The position numbers and the translations under genes are program-made. From UBA1141 sp963665155 (GTDB lineage Bacteria; Chloroflexota; Dehalococcoidia; Lucifugimonadales; UBA3495), in NCBI GenBank assembly GCA_963665155.2, contig CAXXFI010000001.1:620001-684000 (forward strand): a stretch of DNA of 64,000 nt. Direction: 5' to 3'. Each line of letters opens with the position of its first letter. Positions within the stretch are counted from its first letter, which is position 1. The notes below the pieces were generated by a model. It was not told the DNA's origin. It worked only from the letters and a program-made list of their open reading frames with translations, and did not search any database. Positions 45,783 through 54,958 of the stretch are shown here, one piece after another.

Positions 45783-46214
45783 TTAATGGCTGTGCTGGGC
45801 CAGTTCTATCAATACTCCTCGCGCCGCTGAGGCGTTCAAGAACCCGATGTCTCCGCCCATCAGCCCGGTCCTAGGCACCTTATCCAGCATATCAATGCCC
45901 AACTCGTCCAGGGTTTTCAACTTGTCCGCAATGCCCTCGACCTCAAAACAGACGTGATGCAGCCCTTCGCCTTTCTCGCTGACGTGAATCGAGATTGCGC
46001 TTTGAGGGCCGGTACCTTCCAGCAACTCAAGGTTGGTAGTGCCAACCGGAATGAAGCAACCACGCACCCTAATATCCTCTCGGACTATGATAGAGCCCGC
46101 CTTCAAGCCAAATAAACTCTGATAGAAGTCGATACTAGCCTCCAAGTCCGCCACTGCAATCCCGATATGGTGCACCAAGTCAGTGGGCGCCGGGGGGGTT
46201 CCGGGAATGGTCAT
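45783..46214 (-). CDS. VOC-family protein (methylmalonyl-CoA epimerase-like)
   Basis: A 143-residue single-domain vicinal-oxygen-chelate protein starting at ATG 46214 behind GGGAGG. LVHHIGIAVADLEASIDFYQ (first metal His), GLHHVCFEVEGIADKLKTL (second His) and ARGVLIELAQ (Glu) match the VOC metal-ligand pattern. The spacing resembles methylmalonyl-CoA epimerase, but VOC proteins also include dioxygenases and resistance proteins, so the reaction is not certain. It stands alone, convergent with the IS1182-C/terminator end. Intact. Confidence 0.82.
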   Translation of the reverse strand: MTIPGTPPAPTDLVHHIGIAVADLEASIDFYQSLFGLKAGSIIVREDIRVRGCFIPVGTTNLELLEGTGPQSAISIHVSEKGEGLHHVCFEVEGIADKLKTLDELGIDMLDKVPRTGLMGGDIGFLNASAARGVLIELAQHSH

Positions 46215-46229
46215 ATCGATACCTCCCAT

Positions 46230-46828
46230 GTTTTCGGATGCGACATCTTAACATGGTTTGCTTATTTATCCGTTGCGCCAAGGGCGACAACCGCAACCAG
46301 GGCAATCGCGTCTAATATTTCGTATTTGGAGTAAATCGTGCTTTGAACATGGCGTGTAGTGCGTCTTTCCGCCGAAAGCCGGAACCCAGAAACCTATATT
46401 TCTGCAACGCCCACCTTTATTCTGGAAGGCGCACGTGGATTCCGGCCTTCGAGTTTGTGAATGTATAGCCAGGAAACCACCCAGGTGACCGATTTGCCTG
46501 AGTGTCGGCGTCATTTGTCTCTAAATAGGATTAATTCACAAACTCCTTCGCCGGAAAGACGAATAGGACTATGCGAGCAGCATTCCTCAACACGGCTGGT
46601 ATCTGCTCCTAGGTTAAGATGCGATTGCCCGTCCCGTAGCCCGGCAGTTAGGTGCGGCCTCACTGGTACGGGTGTAAAATCGAGTGAACTCGGCGCACGA
46701 TTACGCCTGGGCAATTGTAACCTCCGCACCAGGGCGACTCGACACAAGCGGAACACGCGCAATTCATTTGGAAAAAGTCGAAATGTTTTTCGATTAGGCC
46801 TTTTCGATAGGCATCAACACGAATCCCT
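46230..46828. other. Intergenic region with REP-like fragment
   Basis: About 600 bases between divergent genes. It includes a GTGGATTCCGGCCTTCG stretch (about 46434) similar to the palindrome at 26900, and a GCGCAATTCATTTGG segment before the LLM gene start. No frame longer than about 130 codons looks like a protein. Probably promoters plus repeat remnants. Confidence 0.4.
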
Positions 46829-46840
46829 ATGGAGGTTCCA

Positions 46841-47896
46841 ATGAAGTTTCTTGCCATCACCCTGATCCCCTACGCTCCGGACCCCGTCACCGGAATCTTG
46901 GCCTCCACCACCGAACGCCTACGCGCGGTGGTGGACAAGGCAATACTCGCCGAGGAACTGGGTTTTGATGGCTACGGCGTGGGGGAGCGGCACGAGCGCC
47001 CTTTTCTATCTTCGTCTCCGCCGGTGGTCCTGAGCCACATCGCTGCCGTGACTTCGACCATCAGGTTATTCACCACTGTGACCACTTTGAGCCTGCTGGA
47101 CCCGGTGCGAGCGTTCGAAGATTATTCGACACTAGATCACCTAAGCGGCGGCCGGTTGGAGATCATGATCGGCAAGGGCAACGGGGCGGCCCAAGCCCAG
47201 TTGTTCCATGTTACCGGCGAGGACCAATGGGAGCGCAACCGCGAGAGCTATGAGTTGTTCCGTCGGCTGTGGCGGGAAGACAAAGTAACTTGGTCAGGGC
47301 AGTACCGTCCGTCGCTGGACGAAGCCGAGACCTGGCCGCGCCCTCTGCAACAGCCGGTCCGCGTCTGGCATGGCAGCGCCACCAGCGAGGCGTCGGTGGA
47401 GTTGGCCGCCAAGTGGGGTGATCCGCTGTTTTCGGCGAATGTCACCAATCCCATCGAGCCGTACGCCGCACTGGTCAAGTACTATCGAGAACGGTGGGAG
47501 TTCCACGGTCGCGATCCGGCGGATGCGTTGGTTGGGGCTGGCTCCGCTGGCTACTACAGCGCCAAAGCATCGCAGGACGCCGTTGCGACCTACAGGCCCA
47601 TCTTCGAGGCGCGGCAAGAGGCGTTTCGCAGGCAGGGGATACCCCTGGTTTTCCAATCGTTGGAGGATGCGATAGAACGCAGTTCAGCCTTGATCGGGAG
47701 CCCGCAGCAGATAATCGAGAAGGTGCATCGGTATCACGAGCAGTTGGGGCACGAGGTGCTTAACCTGAACGCCGATGGGGCTGGCTTGACCGCCGCAGAT
47801 CACCGGGCGACGTTGGAACTGTTCCAGAGTGATATTGCGCCGGTGCTACGCCGGGACATTCCGAGTCGCCCTTTCCCACCGGCCATTACTGGGTGA
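46841..47896 (+). CDS. LLM-class flavin-dependent oxidoreductase
   Basis: A 351-residue luciferase-like enzyme starting at ATG 46841 directly behind GGAGG. The barrel motifs are AEELGFDGYGVGERHERPF (about residue 45), LLDPVRAFEDYSTLDHLSGGRLEIMIGKGN (about residue 100, in two pieces here) and PVRVWHGSATSEASVELAAKWGDPLFSANV. The C-terminus (LIGSPQQIIEKVHRYHEQLGHEVLNLNADGAGL, again in parts) is typical of the FMN-using branch. Uses reduced flavin and O2, or F420, on an organic substrate. It is the best-preserved of the three LLM genes here. A bidirectional terminator follows at 47945. Intact. Confidence 0.88.
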   Translation: MKFLAITLIPYAPDPVTGILASTTERLRAVVDKAILAEELGFDGYGVGERHERPFLSSSPPVVLSHIAAVTSTIRLFTTVTTLSLLDPVRAFEDYSTLDHLSGGRLEIMIGKGNGAAQAQLFHVTGEDQWERNRESYELFRRLWREDKVTWSGQYRPSLDEAETWPRPLQQPVRVWHGSATSEASVELAAKWGDPLFSANVTNPIEPYAALVKYYRERWEFHGRDPADALVGAGSAGYYSAKASQDAVATYRPIFEARQEAFRRQGIPLVFQSLEDAIERSSALIGSPQQIIEKVHRYHEQLGHEVLNLNADGAGLTAADHRATLELFQSDIAPVLRRDIPSRPFPPAITG

Positions 47897-47944
47897 CCGA
47901 GGTCGTCTGGCGCGAGGGTAGGCGTTTACAACCCTAAAAAATAA

Positions 47945-47996
47945 ACATCCCCTGTTCCCCGACCTTTTATGAGGGAGAACAGGGGATGTACTTTAA
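47945..47996. terminator. Bidirectional terminator
   Basis: A 13-bp perfect stem (ACATCCCCTGTTC with GAACAGGGGATGT), loop of about 19 bases, with an A-rich left flank and a T/A-rich right flank, between the convergent LLM (plus) and VOC (minus) genes. Confidence 0.8.
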
Positions 47997-48022
47997 AAAT
48001 CCGATGCGGCCTGGATTTGGTC

Positions 48023-48622
48023 CTAATCAGCCAGTTTCATGGAACCAAGAACCGATTTGAGTTCTTCCTCAGACCCGAATAGGGTGCTCAACTCCGCCCG
48101 AGCAGCCTCTTCCGTCTGAAGAACCGACGACACAGCTTCGAAATCCTCCGTGCCCATAACCGTGGTGATCTCCAGCCGGATACCGTTGTTATCAAAGAAA
48201 TAGATCGACCACCGGACGCCCAGATCGAGAGGGCCCACAAAGGGGAGTCCCTTTTCCTTGAAGTGGTCCTGGAACCGTTGGAATGTCGCGCGATCTCCGT
48301 GGAAAGCTACGTGCTGCATTCCACCTGGGGCGTCTCGGTCGCTCATTGCTAGGCCTTTAGGGTACTCGAAGAATGCAACCAGCCCATCATTCCCCATGTC
48401 GAAGAAATAATGGCGTATATTGCCGTAAGGGGGATTGCCTGTCGCTGCATCGTGCCCCTCTGGTGTGCGCATGGCGTGCACCAACGTCATTCCGAGCATT
48501 TCGGTATAAAATCGAACCGTCTCGGCCATGTCGTCGGTGACCAGCGCCAGGTGGTCCACCGCTTGAAGGGACAGTCCCTGAGGAATACCAGAGGATTTCG
48601 TTTCGACCTGCGTTTGTGCCAT
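48023..48622 (-). CDS. VOC-family dioxygenase-like protein
   Basis: A 199-residue VOC protein. AVDHLALVTDDMAETVRFYTEMLGMTL (first metal His, about residue 20), GGMQHVAFHGDRATFQRF (second His), GVRWSIYFFDNNGIRLEIT (Glu). It has a C-terminal helical extension (DFEAVSSVLQTEEAARAEL). The pattern is close to extradiol dioxygenase or fosfomycin/glyoxalase-like VOC proteins; the substrate is unknown. The start chosen is ATG 48622 (MAQTQ); an ATG nine bases upstream is also possible. Convergent with the LLM gene. Intact. Confidence 0.82.
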   Translation of the reverse strand: MAQTQVETKSSGIPQGLSLQAVDHLALVTDDMAETVRFYTEMLGMTLVHAMRTPEGHDAATGNPPYGNIRHYFFDMGNDGLVAFFEYPKGLAMSDRDAPGGMQHVAFHGDRATFQRFQDHFKEKGLPFVGPLDLGVRWSIYFFDNNGIRLEITTVMGTEDFEAVSSVLQTEEAARAELSTLFGSEEELKSVLGSMKLAD

Positions 48623-48868
48623 CGTTCCCATTCCTACTAACCTGCTGTGATGATAGTTTCCTAGCCTGTTTCCGGTGCCAAGTCGGGCGCACCCCCCCCC
48701 ATTTTCCCCATTGGATTAGCCTCTCCGGTCAAGGGAAACCGATTTGGACAGAGTGAAAATACACCGGCTCCCTGATTCCCCACAATCCCCTGCGATATCC
48801 TGGGAAGATTACCGCGTACACAGAGTTCTATTTTGGCCTGAGATTGCATCTCTCTACAAGTTCAGTAA

Positions 48869-49867
48869 CTACAAATTCAGGGAGTGTTCCTCGTAGTCTT
48901 TGAGCTTGTTGTAGACCTGAAGACGGTGTCGGTAAGATTCCAAGACGATGATTAGACCTTCGGAGTCGACGTTCACCGCCACAGGCCGATGGAACCGCCA
49001 CTCGGGCTCCAGATCGGCCCGGCGTCGAGCTTTCATTATGTCGGGGTTGGCTTCAATGTACGTCTGCGTCCAGGGAGAGGGATCTTGGGCGTCTCCAACC
49101 AAGGCTGTTATGTATTTACCGGTCGCATCGTAAATCTGGACCCGGTGGTTGCCCCAGTCGGTGACGTACACATCCCCGTCCTGGTCCACTGCCACACCGG
49201 AGGGGCCTTTGAGGTCGCCCACTCCGTTGCCGGAGCCTTCGAATTTCTCCATCAACTCTCCGATAGGGGAGAATTTTTGCACCCGGTTGTTACCCCAGTC
49301 CGCAACATAAATGTAGTCCTCACGGTCGATGCAAATGCCCCACGGGTTCTCCAGTTCGCCATCGCTGCTGCCTTGCCGCCCGAAACTGGATTGGAACTCG
49401 CCGATGTTGCTGAAATTTTGTACCCGGTGATTCAGGCTGTCGACAACCCATATTTTATCGAGAGAGTCGAAGGCGATACCCGACGGCCCGTTTAGCTCCC
49501 CTTCCTTGTTTCCGGGCCTGCCCCAGTGGTACCGGAACGCACCCTCCGCGTCGAAGATGGATACTCGGTTCAGATATTCGTCCGTAACGAACACCCGGCC
49601 ATTCTTGTCTAAATCGATGGAGCGTGGCCAGACGAACCGCCCGTCCTCCGCACCGAAGGAGCCGAACTGGCCTTGAAACTCGTGGTCCAAAGTGATCTTA
49701 CTGATTCGCTGGCCCAGTTGTTCCGCACCGCGATTCAAGACATACATGCGACCGTTATTCCCCAAGACAAAGTCTTGGGGAGTCCAGAACCCCAAGCCCG
49801 ACTGGCTGTACATGCCAATGCAATAGCTATAGTCGAACACTCGGCCAGCGGCAACAGTGGTTAGCAT
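48869..49867 (-). CDS. NHL-repeat beta-propeller protein
   Basis: A 332-residue protein made of NHL repeats. Typical units are GRVFVTDEYLNRVSIFDAEG, PSGIAFDSLDKIWVVDSLNHRVQNFS, PWGICIDREDYIYVADWGNNRVQKFS and PSGVAVDQDGDVYVTDWGNHRVQIYD. Each holds the N-(R/H)-V-Q-x-F/Y strand. The protein should form a six-bladed propeller, a binding scaffold. No signal peptide is evident. It follows the DUF1501 gene by 36 bases on the same strand, so the three genes at 48869-52525 form a unit. Function unknown; the DUF1800/DUF1501 context suggests a shared role. Confidence 0.85.
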   Translation of the reverse strand: MLTTVAAGRVFDYSYCIGMYSQSGLGFWTPQDFVLGNNGRMYVLNRGAEQLGQRISKITLDHEFQGQFGSFGAEDGRFVWPRSIDLDKNGRVFVTDEYLNRVSIFDAEGAFRYHWGRPGNKEGELNGPSGIAFDSLDKIWVVDSLNHRVQNFSNIGEFQSSFGRQGSSDGELENPWGICIDREDYIYVADWGNNRVQKFSPIGELMEKFEGSGNGVGDLKGPSGVAVDQDGDVYVTDWGNHRVQIYDATGKYITALVGDAQDPSPWTQTYIEANPDIMKARRRADLEPEWRFHRPVAVNVDSEGLIIVLESYRHRLQVYNKLKDYEEHSLNL

Positions 49868-49903
49868 CGAGGTTCTCCAAAGACAATATGGTGTCGCACC
49901 GGA

Positions 49904-51037
49904 CTACACAAAAGCCATTTGCTCAAATTTGCCGCCGACGATGTCCACCGGGTCCAGCCCCAGCCACCGGTCAACCAGAGTGGAGTAGAAACCGCGGAAG
50001 TCATAGTTTGGAGCCAAGTCTCCTTGGGATAGGTCCTCCGGTTTCAAAGAGGGATAGGTTCCGTACATGCCGCCGTTAATCCGGTCGCCGATGACGAATG
50101 CTACTCCGGCCGCTCCGTGGTCCGTGCCGGTGCCGTTGTCCCGGACCCGGCGTCCGAACTCGCTATATAGCATCATTACTACTTCTTCACCGGAGTCATG
50201 CTCATGCAGGTCGGCGAAAAAGTCGCTGATGGCCCTGGATATGTCCATCCAGAGTTTGGTGTGTGAGCCAGGCTGGTTAAAGTGGGTGTCGAAAGGCCCG
50301 TAGGAGGTGTAGAACACCTGGGTCCCCATATCGGCCAGGTGCACTTGTGCCACATCCTTTAATGATCTACCGATGGCGTTGTTCTGGTACTCAATGGTGG
50401 ATGAGTATTTTTGCGGGGCCACTTTTATAATGTCGGCCCCCTTCAATGCGTCCCGCCCAGTCTGTCCCAGGTAATCCATGACCGGACCGGTGCCGATGGC
50501 CGGGGCATACATCCGGGCAAAACTGTCCAACAATTGAGCCCGGTCTTGCTCGGATGCTCCGGGTAGTGACGAGAGCACGCCGTAAGAAGCAAGGTGGTTC
50601 ACAGACGTAACCGGCACACCTCGCATCGTTAATGCCCGCGGCAACCCCTGGCCAAAATTCACGCCCTTCAGAACGTTTTCGCCGGTCGGGTCCAAGTCCC
50701 GGATCACCTTGCCGAGCCAGCCGTTGACGCCGATGGACTCCGGTTCGCAAGTATGCCAGATATCCATGGCGCGGAAGTGGGAGCGGGGCGAATTCTCGAA
50801 TCCGATTCCGTGAATGATTGCCATGTTCCCGTTGTCGTAGATCTCCTTAAATGGCTCGACATCGGACCGGAAGGCCAGATCATCGTCTATAGGAAGCAAT
50901 TGGTCTTCGGGGATATAAACTTTGGGCCGGTTATCCCAATACAGCGGGTTGGTGTAAGGAACGATGGTATTCAGGTAATCGTTGGCGCCGGTAAGCTCCA
51001 AAACTACCAACACGGGGTCTTTTTTGGTTGATGCCAT
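49904..51037 (-). CDS. DUF1501 domain protein
   Basis: A 377-residue DUF1501 protein (alkaline-phosphatase-like/sulfatase superfamily). It starts at ATG 51037 (MASTKKDPVLVVLELTGANDY), with NSPRSHFRAMDIWHTCEP, VNGWLGKVI and a DHGAAGVAFVIGD motif near the C-terminus that fits the metal site. Unlike many homologues it has no Tat signal peptide. DUF1501 genes usually travel with DUF1800, as here: it starts 30 bases after the DUF1800 stop on the same strand. Function unknown. Intact. Confidence 0.88.
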   Translation of the reverse strand: MASTKKDPVLVVLELTGANDYLNTIVPYTNPLYWDNRPKVYIPEDQLLPIDDDLAFRSDVEPFKEIYDNGNMAIIHGIGFENSPRSHFRAMDIWHTCEPESIGVNGWLGKVIRDLDPTGENVLKGVNFGQGLPRALTMRGVPVTSVNHLASYGVLSSLPGASEQDRAQLLDSFARMYAPAIGTGPVMDYLGQTGRDALKGADIIKVAPQKYSSTIEYQNNAIGRSLKDVAQVHLADMGTQVFYTSYGPFDTHFNQPGSHTKLWMDISRAISDFFADLHEHDSGEEVVMMLYSEFGRRVRDNGTGTDHGAAGVAFVIGDRINGGMYGTYPSLKPEDLSQGDLAPNYDFRGFYSTLVDRWLGLDPVDIVGGKFEQMAFV

Positions 51038-51073
51038 GCTCAATATCCCTCAGGGTTGCTTTTGTGAACCTAC

Positions 51074-52525
51074 CTAGGCAAATTGATAGTCTCTGGAGGC
51101 CGCAATCAGGGTCAAAATCTTGACCACTACCCGTTCCGAAGCCCGGACTTCCTCATCGGTGCTCCAGGCCAACTCTCCACCCTTCTCGGCATTAGCTATG
51201 AGTTCGGAGTGAGTCGCTTCACTAACTTCCAATGGCCCCACCGCGTCAAGGCAAACAGCCACTAGGGCTTGTGGCGAGAGGTTGCCTTGCTTGCGCACCC
51301 GTTCAATAATAGCCCGGACACCGGGCAATGAGGCGTCTCCCAATGTCCTCGCCGCGAAATTAACCCGGCGCAATAAAGTGCCGACATCCAGCCATGCCTG
51401 GCCGGTGTGCCAACTCTCCACACTGGGTGGATTGAGCAGTTCCTGACCCTGCCAGCCGCACTCCAAAGCCAGGTTGTTGAAACCCGGCCGGAAGCCATAA
51501 TAGCCGCCTGCTATACGCACTGTGCCCACGATCAGTTCGGCGGGACTTTTTACTTTAGCAAAACGGGAATTCTTGAAAAATTCCGAGTTGAACAGGACTC
51601 TCAAGATCGACCGGATATCACCACCGGACTCGTTGTAGGCAACCACCAACGTTTCAATTGCCTCGGGATCATTCGGAGGCGTGATGCTCCAATTCGGCAC
51701 CGGAGGCTCGTCGGCGACGAAGAATTTGTAGAGGTGGCGAGCCAGGAACCGAGGTGTAGCCGGCTGTTCCTCAATAATATCCACGATGTCTTCACCATTC
51801 AGGTTCCCGGTGTGGCCCAAGAAGGTCTTTTCCCTTTCGTCATGGTCTTCGGCCTTGTACTCGAATTTCCAATAAAAGCGGCCCAAAGGATTACGGGGTA
51901 TCTTAGGGGCGATGGTCCAGCCGGTGAAAGCCCTGGCCGCTTCTTTAATGTCGTCTTCGGTGTAGTTGCCCACGCCTAGAGAGAAAAGCTCCAACAGTTC
52001 CCGGCCCCAGTTTTCGTTGATCGCTCCTTCGTGGTTACCGTGGTTGTCCAACCAGAAGATCATGGCCGGTGACTTGGCCAGCTCTATTAGCAGGTCGCGA
52101 TATTTCCCTAACCCGTATTGCCGGAACATGGCAATCTGACGAGTGAGTTCCGGGGGATTGTCTACCTTGGAGTTACTGGTGGCGAACAACTGGTGCCAGA
52201 AAAGGGACATCTTCTCTTCCAGCGGTCGTTTGGTGTTGATCATGCGGTATACCCACTCGGCCTGGTTTATGGGTGGGCCCGCAGCTCCCTCATAACCCGG
52301 GAAGATGCGGTACAGCAATTCATCGTCGATGGCGGGCTGCTCCTCTGGGTGCAGCAGTTCCTCGACTACGGCTTCGTATCCCTTGGCAACTCGCGCGTCC
52401 AGGTCTTCCCTGGGGTCGCCGAAACCCGCTCGTCGCATCAAGTGGGCCATGGACGCAATCTCTTCTTGCGCCATGTTCTCTTGTGCGATGTCTTTTTGGT
52501 GTAGCAAGCTAAAACCTCTGTTCAT
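51074..52525 (-). CDS. DUF1800 domain protein
   Basis: A 483-residue DUF1800 protein. ASMAHLMRRAGFG opens the domain, then WVYRMINTKRPLEEKMSLFWHQLFATS, SPAMIFWLDNHGNHEGAINENWGRELLELFSLG (the family's signature, given in pieces), EAARAFTGWTI, ARHLYKFFVADEPPV and the SPAELIVGTVRIAGGYYG segment, ending ASRDYQFA. The start at 52525 (MNRGFSLL) lacks a clear ribosome site, and a GTG at 52534 is an alternative. DUF1800 and DUF1501 are generally paired, and some authors link them to secretion or polysaccharide use; no activity is established. It heads a three-gene unit. Intact. Confidence 0.88.
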   Translation of the reverse strand: MNRGFSLLHQKDIAQENMAQEEIASMAHLMRRAGFGDPREDLDARVAKGYEAVVEELLHPEEQPAIDDELLYRIFPGYEGAAGPPINQAEWVYRMINTKRPLEEKMSLFWHQLFATSNSKVDNPPELTRQIAMFRQYGLGKYRDLLIELAKSPAMIFWLDNHGNHEGAINENWGRELLELFSLGVGNYTEDDIKEAARAFTGWTIAPKIPRNPLGRFYWKFEYKAEDHDEREKTFLGHTGNLNGEDIVDIIEEQPATPRFLARHLYKFFVADEPPVPNWSITPPNDPEAIETLVVAYNESGGDIRSILRVLFNSEFFKNSRFAKVKSPAELIVGTVRIAGGYYGFRPGFNNLALECGWQGQELLNPPSVESWHTGQAWLDVGTLLRRVNFAARTLGDASLPGVRAIIERVRKQGNLSPQALVAVCLDAVGPLEVSEATHSELIANAEKGGELAWSTDEEVRASERVVVKILTLIAASRDYQFA

Positions 52526-53043
52526 CCGGTCCACGGAGGCAGCCCACTGCCACAGCAGAGCAACAAATGGGCCAAAACCGCTAGTTCGTCACATCGTAAG
52601 TTTAGCGCTAACAAGTGTCAAGGCGAGGCGAGCGGATGTGTCCGTATGAGCATGGTTTCAGCGAATACAACCTCCGCCAAGGCTGCTAACCAAGGTGATT
52701 AATGGTGAGCAGAATGGAATCGCGGCAAGTCGCCTTATTACAGTGACGACGGCAACCATCGCCGCCGCAGTATGGTGGAGTGCGACTCTTCACCAAATAG
52801 GTAATAATTTAATGGGTTTGAGGCTAGATTAGTGGAAACTGGCACCGTTGCATGGCCGATTGTTGCATAATTCTGGGACCTTATTAAGGAGCAGTCCACT
52901 TTGATTAGAGTCACGAATCTGGCTCATGAGGACACGCCTCTCACGGCAGCTTTATAATTTTTCCATAATGTCCCATTATCGTACTAGAAGTCATTAATGG
53001 CCCACATCGATGCCACGCGGAATTTCCACTAGGAGAATGGCGC
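52526..53043. other. Intergenic region between divergent genes
   Basis: About 520 bases holding promoters of the DUF1800 unit (minus) and the ketopantoate-reductase-like gene (plus; AGGAGAATGGC ribosome site). No further gene is recognised. Confidence 0.45.
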
Positions 53044-53966
53044 ATGCGAATAGCTGTTATGGGAACAGGGAGTTTGGGCGGTCGATACGGAGGCGCTCTC
53101 GCCATGGCTGGTAACGACGTAACTTTCATAGCCAGGTCTCAACTTCAAACTATAAAGACTGAAGGCCTAAAACTGGACGTGGAGGCGCTGGGGAGCATCC
53201 TTACGCCTGAAAGTAGAGCTAAGCTGCCAGCGGATAGCATTACCCTCCAGGTGCAGGTGACGGATAAGCCTGCGGAAGTGGGACCCGTGGACCTACTGCT
53301 CTTTTGCGTTAAAACCTATGACCTAGATACAGCCGCCGAACAGGCACGTCCTTTGGTCGGACCCCACACGACAGTGTTGCCGGTCCAGAATGGCATTCGA
53401 ATTGAAGAAAAGCTCGGATCGGACTTCGGGGAACACGCCGTAATCGGCGGGGCGCAGTACCCTGATAGAATTGAGTTCGGAGAGATAAAGGGAGGCGATA
53501 GCCAACGCACCAATCAGATTCTCGGCGTATCCCTAAGCGCGGGTATCACCACTGAACTGACAGATAACATACAAACGAAGATGTGGGAGAAGTTCATAGG
53601 GGCCTGCGCAGTAAGCGGCATCCTCGCCACCATACGACTTCCTATGGGGCCAGCTCTGAGCTGTCCAGAGACGAAGGAGCTATTCAAAGGCGTCATGGAA
53701 GAGGCCTATTCCATCGCTCAAGCCATGGGCGTTGCGGTGTCGGCGGATATTGTGGGCACATTGTTGGCGTATATGGAAGGCATCCCGCCAAATATGAAGC
53801 CTTCTCAACTCTTTGACATAGAAACTGGGCGCCGCCTGGAGCTGGAAGATATAATGGCGCAGTGGTCCGCCTTGGTGAAGAATTCGGAATTCCCACTCCT
53901 TTGAATTTTGCCGTCTACGCTGCTCTCAAGCCCTATGTAAACGGCGCACCTACTTTACCGGAGTAA
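53044..53966 (+). pseudogene. Ketopantoate reductase-like protein, C-terminal frameshift
   Basis: A 2-dehydropantoate 2-reductase (PanE/ApbA)-type protein. The Rossmann motif is MGTGSLGGRYGGALA (G-x-G-x-x-G, about residue 5), the middle carries LLLFCVKTYDLDTAAEQ and VLPVQNGIRIEEKLG, and the C-terminal catalytic region has Lys in NIQTKMWEKFIGACAVSG and GIPPNMKPSQLFDIETGRRLELE. The frame stops early at 53904 after NSEFPLL. In another frame the family tail LNFAVYAALKPYVNGAPTL follows to a TAA at 53966. One base is missing or extra near 53897. NADPH-dependent reduction of ketopantoate or a related 2-keto acid is likely for the family. Whether it is PanE proper is not certain. Confidence 0.82.
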
Positions 53967-54020
53967 CGGGAGATGCTGAGAGCGTAGTACATCCGCGTTA
54001 GGCTATTTAGGGCACCGTTC

Positions 54021-54185
54021 ATGAGTAACGTCGTAACGAACTATTACAACGACAACGTCCAGAAAGAATGGGAGCGTCTTACTCTCCCGTTAGGCGCGAT
54101 AGAGTTCGCCAGCACGCTCCGGTTGACTGGACTTTACTTTCCCCTGATTGGTAACGTGACCGAGGTAGACTGCGGACCAAGCTAA
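54021..54185 (+). pseudogene. SAM-dependent methyltransferase, N-terminal fragment
   Basis: A 54-codon frame, MSNVVTNYYNDNVQKEWERL, ending VDCGPS then TAA. It resembles the first helices of a class I methyltransferase (NYYNxxVxKEWxRL, IEFASTLRL, then the glycine motif V-D-x-G-G-P-G-R), and is cut at the SAM-binding loop. It is too short to fold or to bind SAM. No continuation is found downstream. Confidence 0.6.
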
Positions 54186-54378
54186 AATAAAGGTACACCA
54201 TATGCAATATTGGCCAAAATAAACTTGATCAGGTCAACATTTTGACGTTCCACAAATTCCGGAGCGACAAGTCAGGAGTTGGGCGTAATCCCTGGCCGAT
54301 TGACCGTCAACAAGTGTCTGGGGTATGCTGCCCCGGGCGGCTCGCCGAGGATACGTCGGTTTAATTCGTGATCAATGC

Positions 54379-54404
54379 AACGTTCAATTTGAACGTTCAA
54401 TTTG
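54379..54404. repeat. 13-bp direct repeat upstream of the monooxygenase gene
   Basis: Two perfect tandem copies of AACGTTCAATTTG, immediately before the GGAGGAG ribosome site of the 54418 gene. Each contains the palindrome AACGTT. A regulator-binding site is possible. Confidence 0.6.
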
Positions 54405-54417
54405 GAGGAGTTAACAT

Positions 54418-54711
54418 ATGTCGATTTTAGTTTTGCTGGAACTGAACGCTAAACCCGAAAGTGCCAAGGAATTAACGAACTGGTTGCGAAATGATCTCCA
54501 TCACACTCGTGGCTTTGATGGCTGTAACGGAATCACTATCCACACTAACCAGAACGACACCAACAATTTTGTGTTTGCAGAAAACTGGGACTCCCTTCCC
54601 CAGTATGAGAAGTACCTTGCTTTTCGTACCGAGCGTGGAGATATAGCGAAGTTGGTGGGATGGCTCGTAGGAGAGCCCAGTATTCGATACTTTGATAACG
54701 CTGGCGTGTAG
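54418..54711 (+). CDS. Antibiotic biosynthesis monooxygenase (ABM)-domain protein
   Basis: A 97-residue protein of the dimeric alpha/beta-barrel ABM fold. Beta strand MSILVLLELNAKPESAKELTNWL, then the G-x-x-G-x-x-x family part FDGCNGITIHTNQND, NNFVFAENWDSLPQYEKYLAF and a C-terminal strand PSIRYFDNAG. Homologues are quinol monooxygenases or heme-degrading enzymes, often acting as cofactor-free oxygenases; the substrate here is unknown. It starts at ATG after GGAGGAG with a direct repeat upstream. Intact. Confidence 0.82.
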   Translation: MSILVLLELNAKPESAKELTNWLRNDLHHTRGFDGCNGITIHTNQNDTNNFVFAENWDSLPQYEKYLAFRTERGDIAKLVGWLVGEPSIRYFDNAGV

Positions 54712-54958
54712 CTTCCCTAAACTTGGCTTAGAACCTGGGGTAAAGGCAGGAATTGCAGGTCGTTGTAAACACTCGCCGGACCCGGATAGTTCAAACTAAC
54801 GAGTCTGGCGAGTGTTTCTATCTCCGCCGCGCCGTTGGAACTGGCCCAACTCCCCATGCCTGTCCTAGCCCAAGTACCATCGTCAAACGCATGGGGCCAC
54901 ATGATTGACGTCAGTGCGAGGCTGCACTCTCCAGAGGCGAAACGATCAGAAGCTTTGG

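Noticed and set aside
46461..46844. Plus-strand 127-codon frame before the LLM gene
   Set aside because: Sequence has no protein-like pattern and overlaps promoter and repeat fragments.
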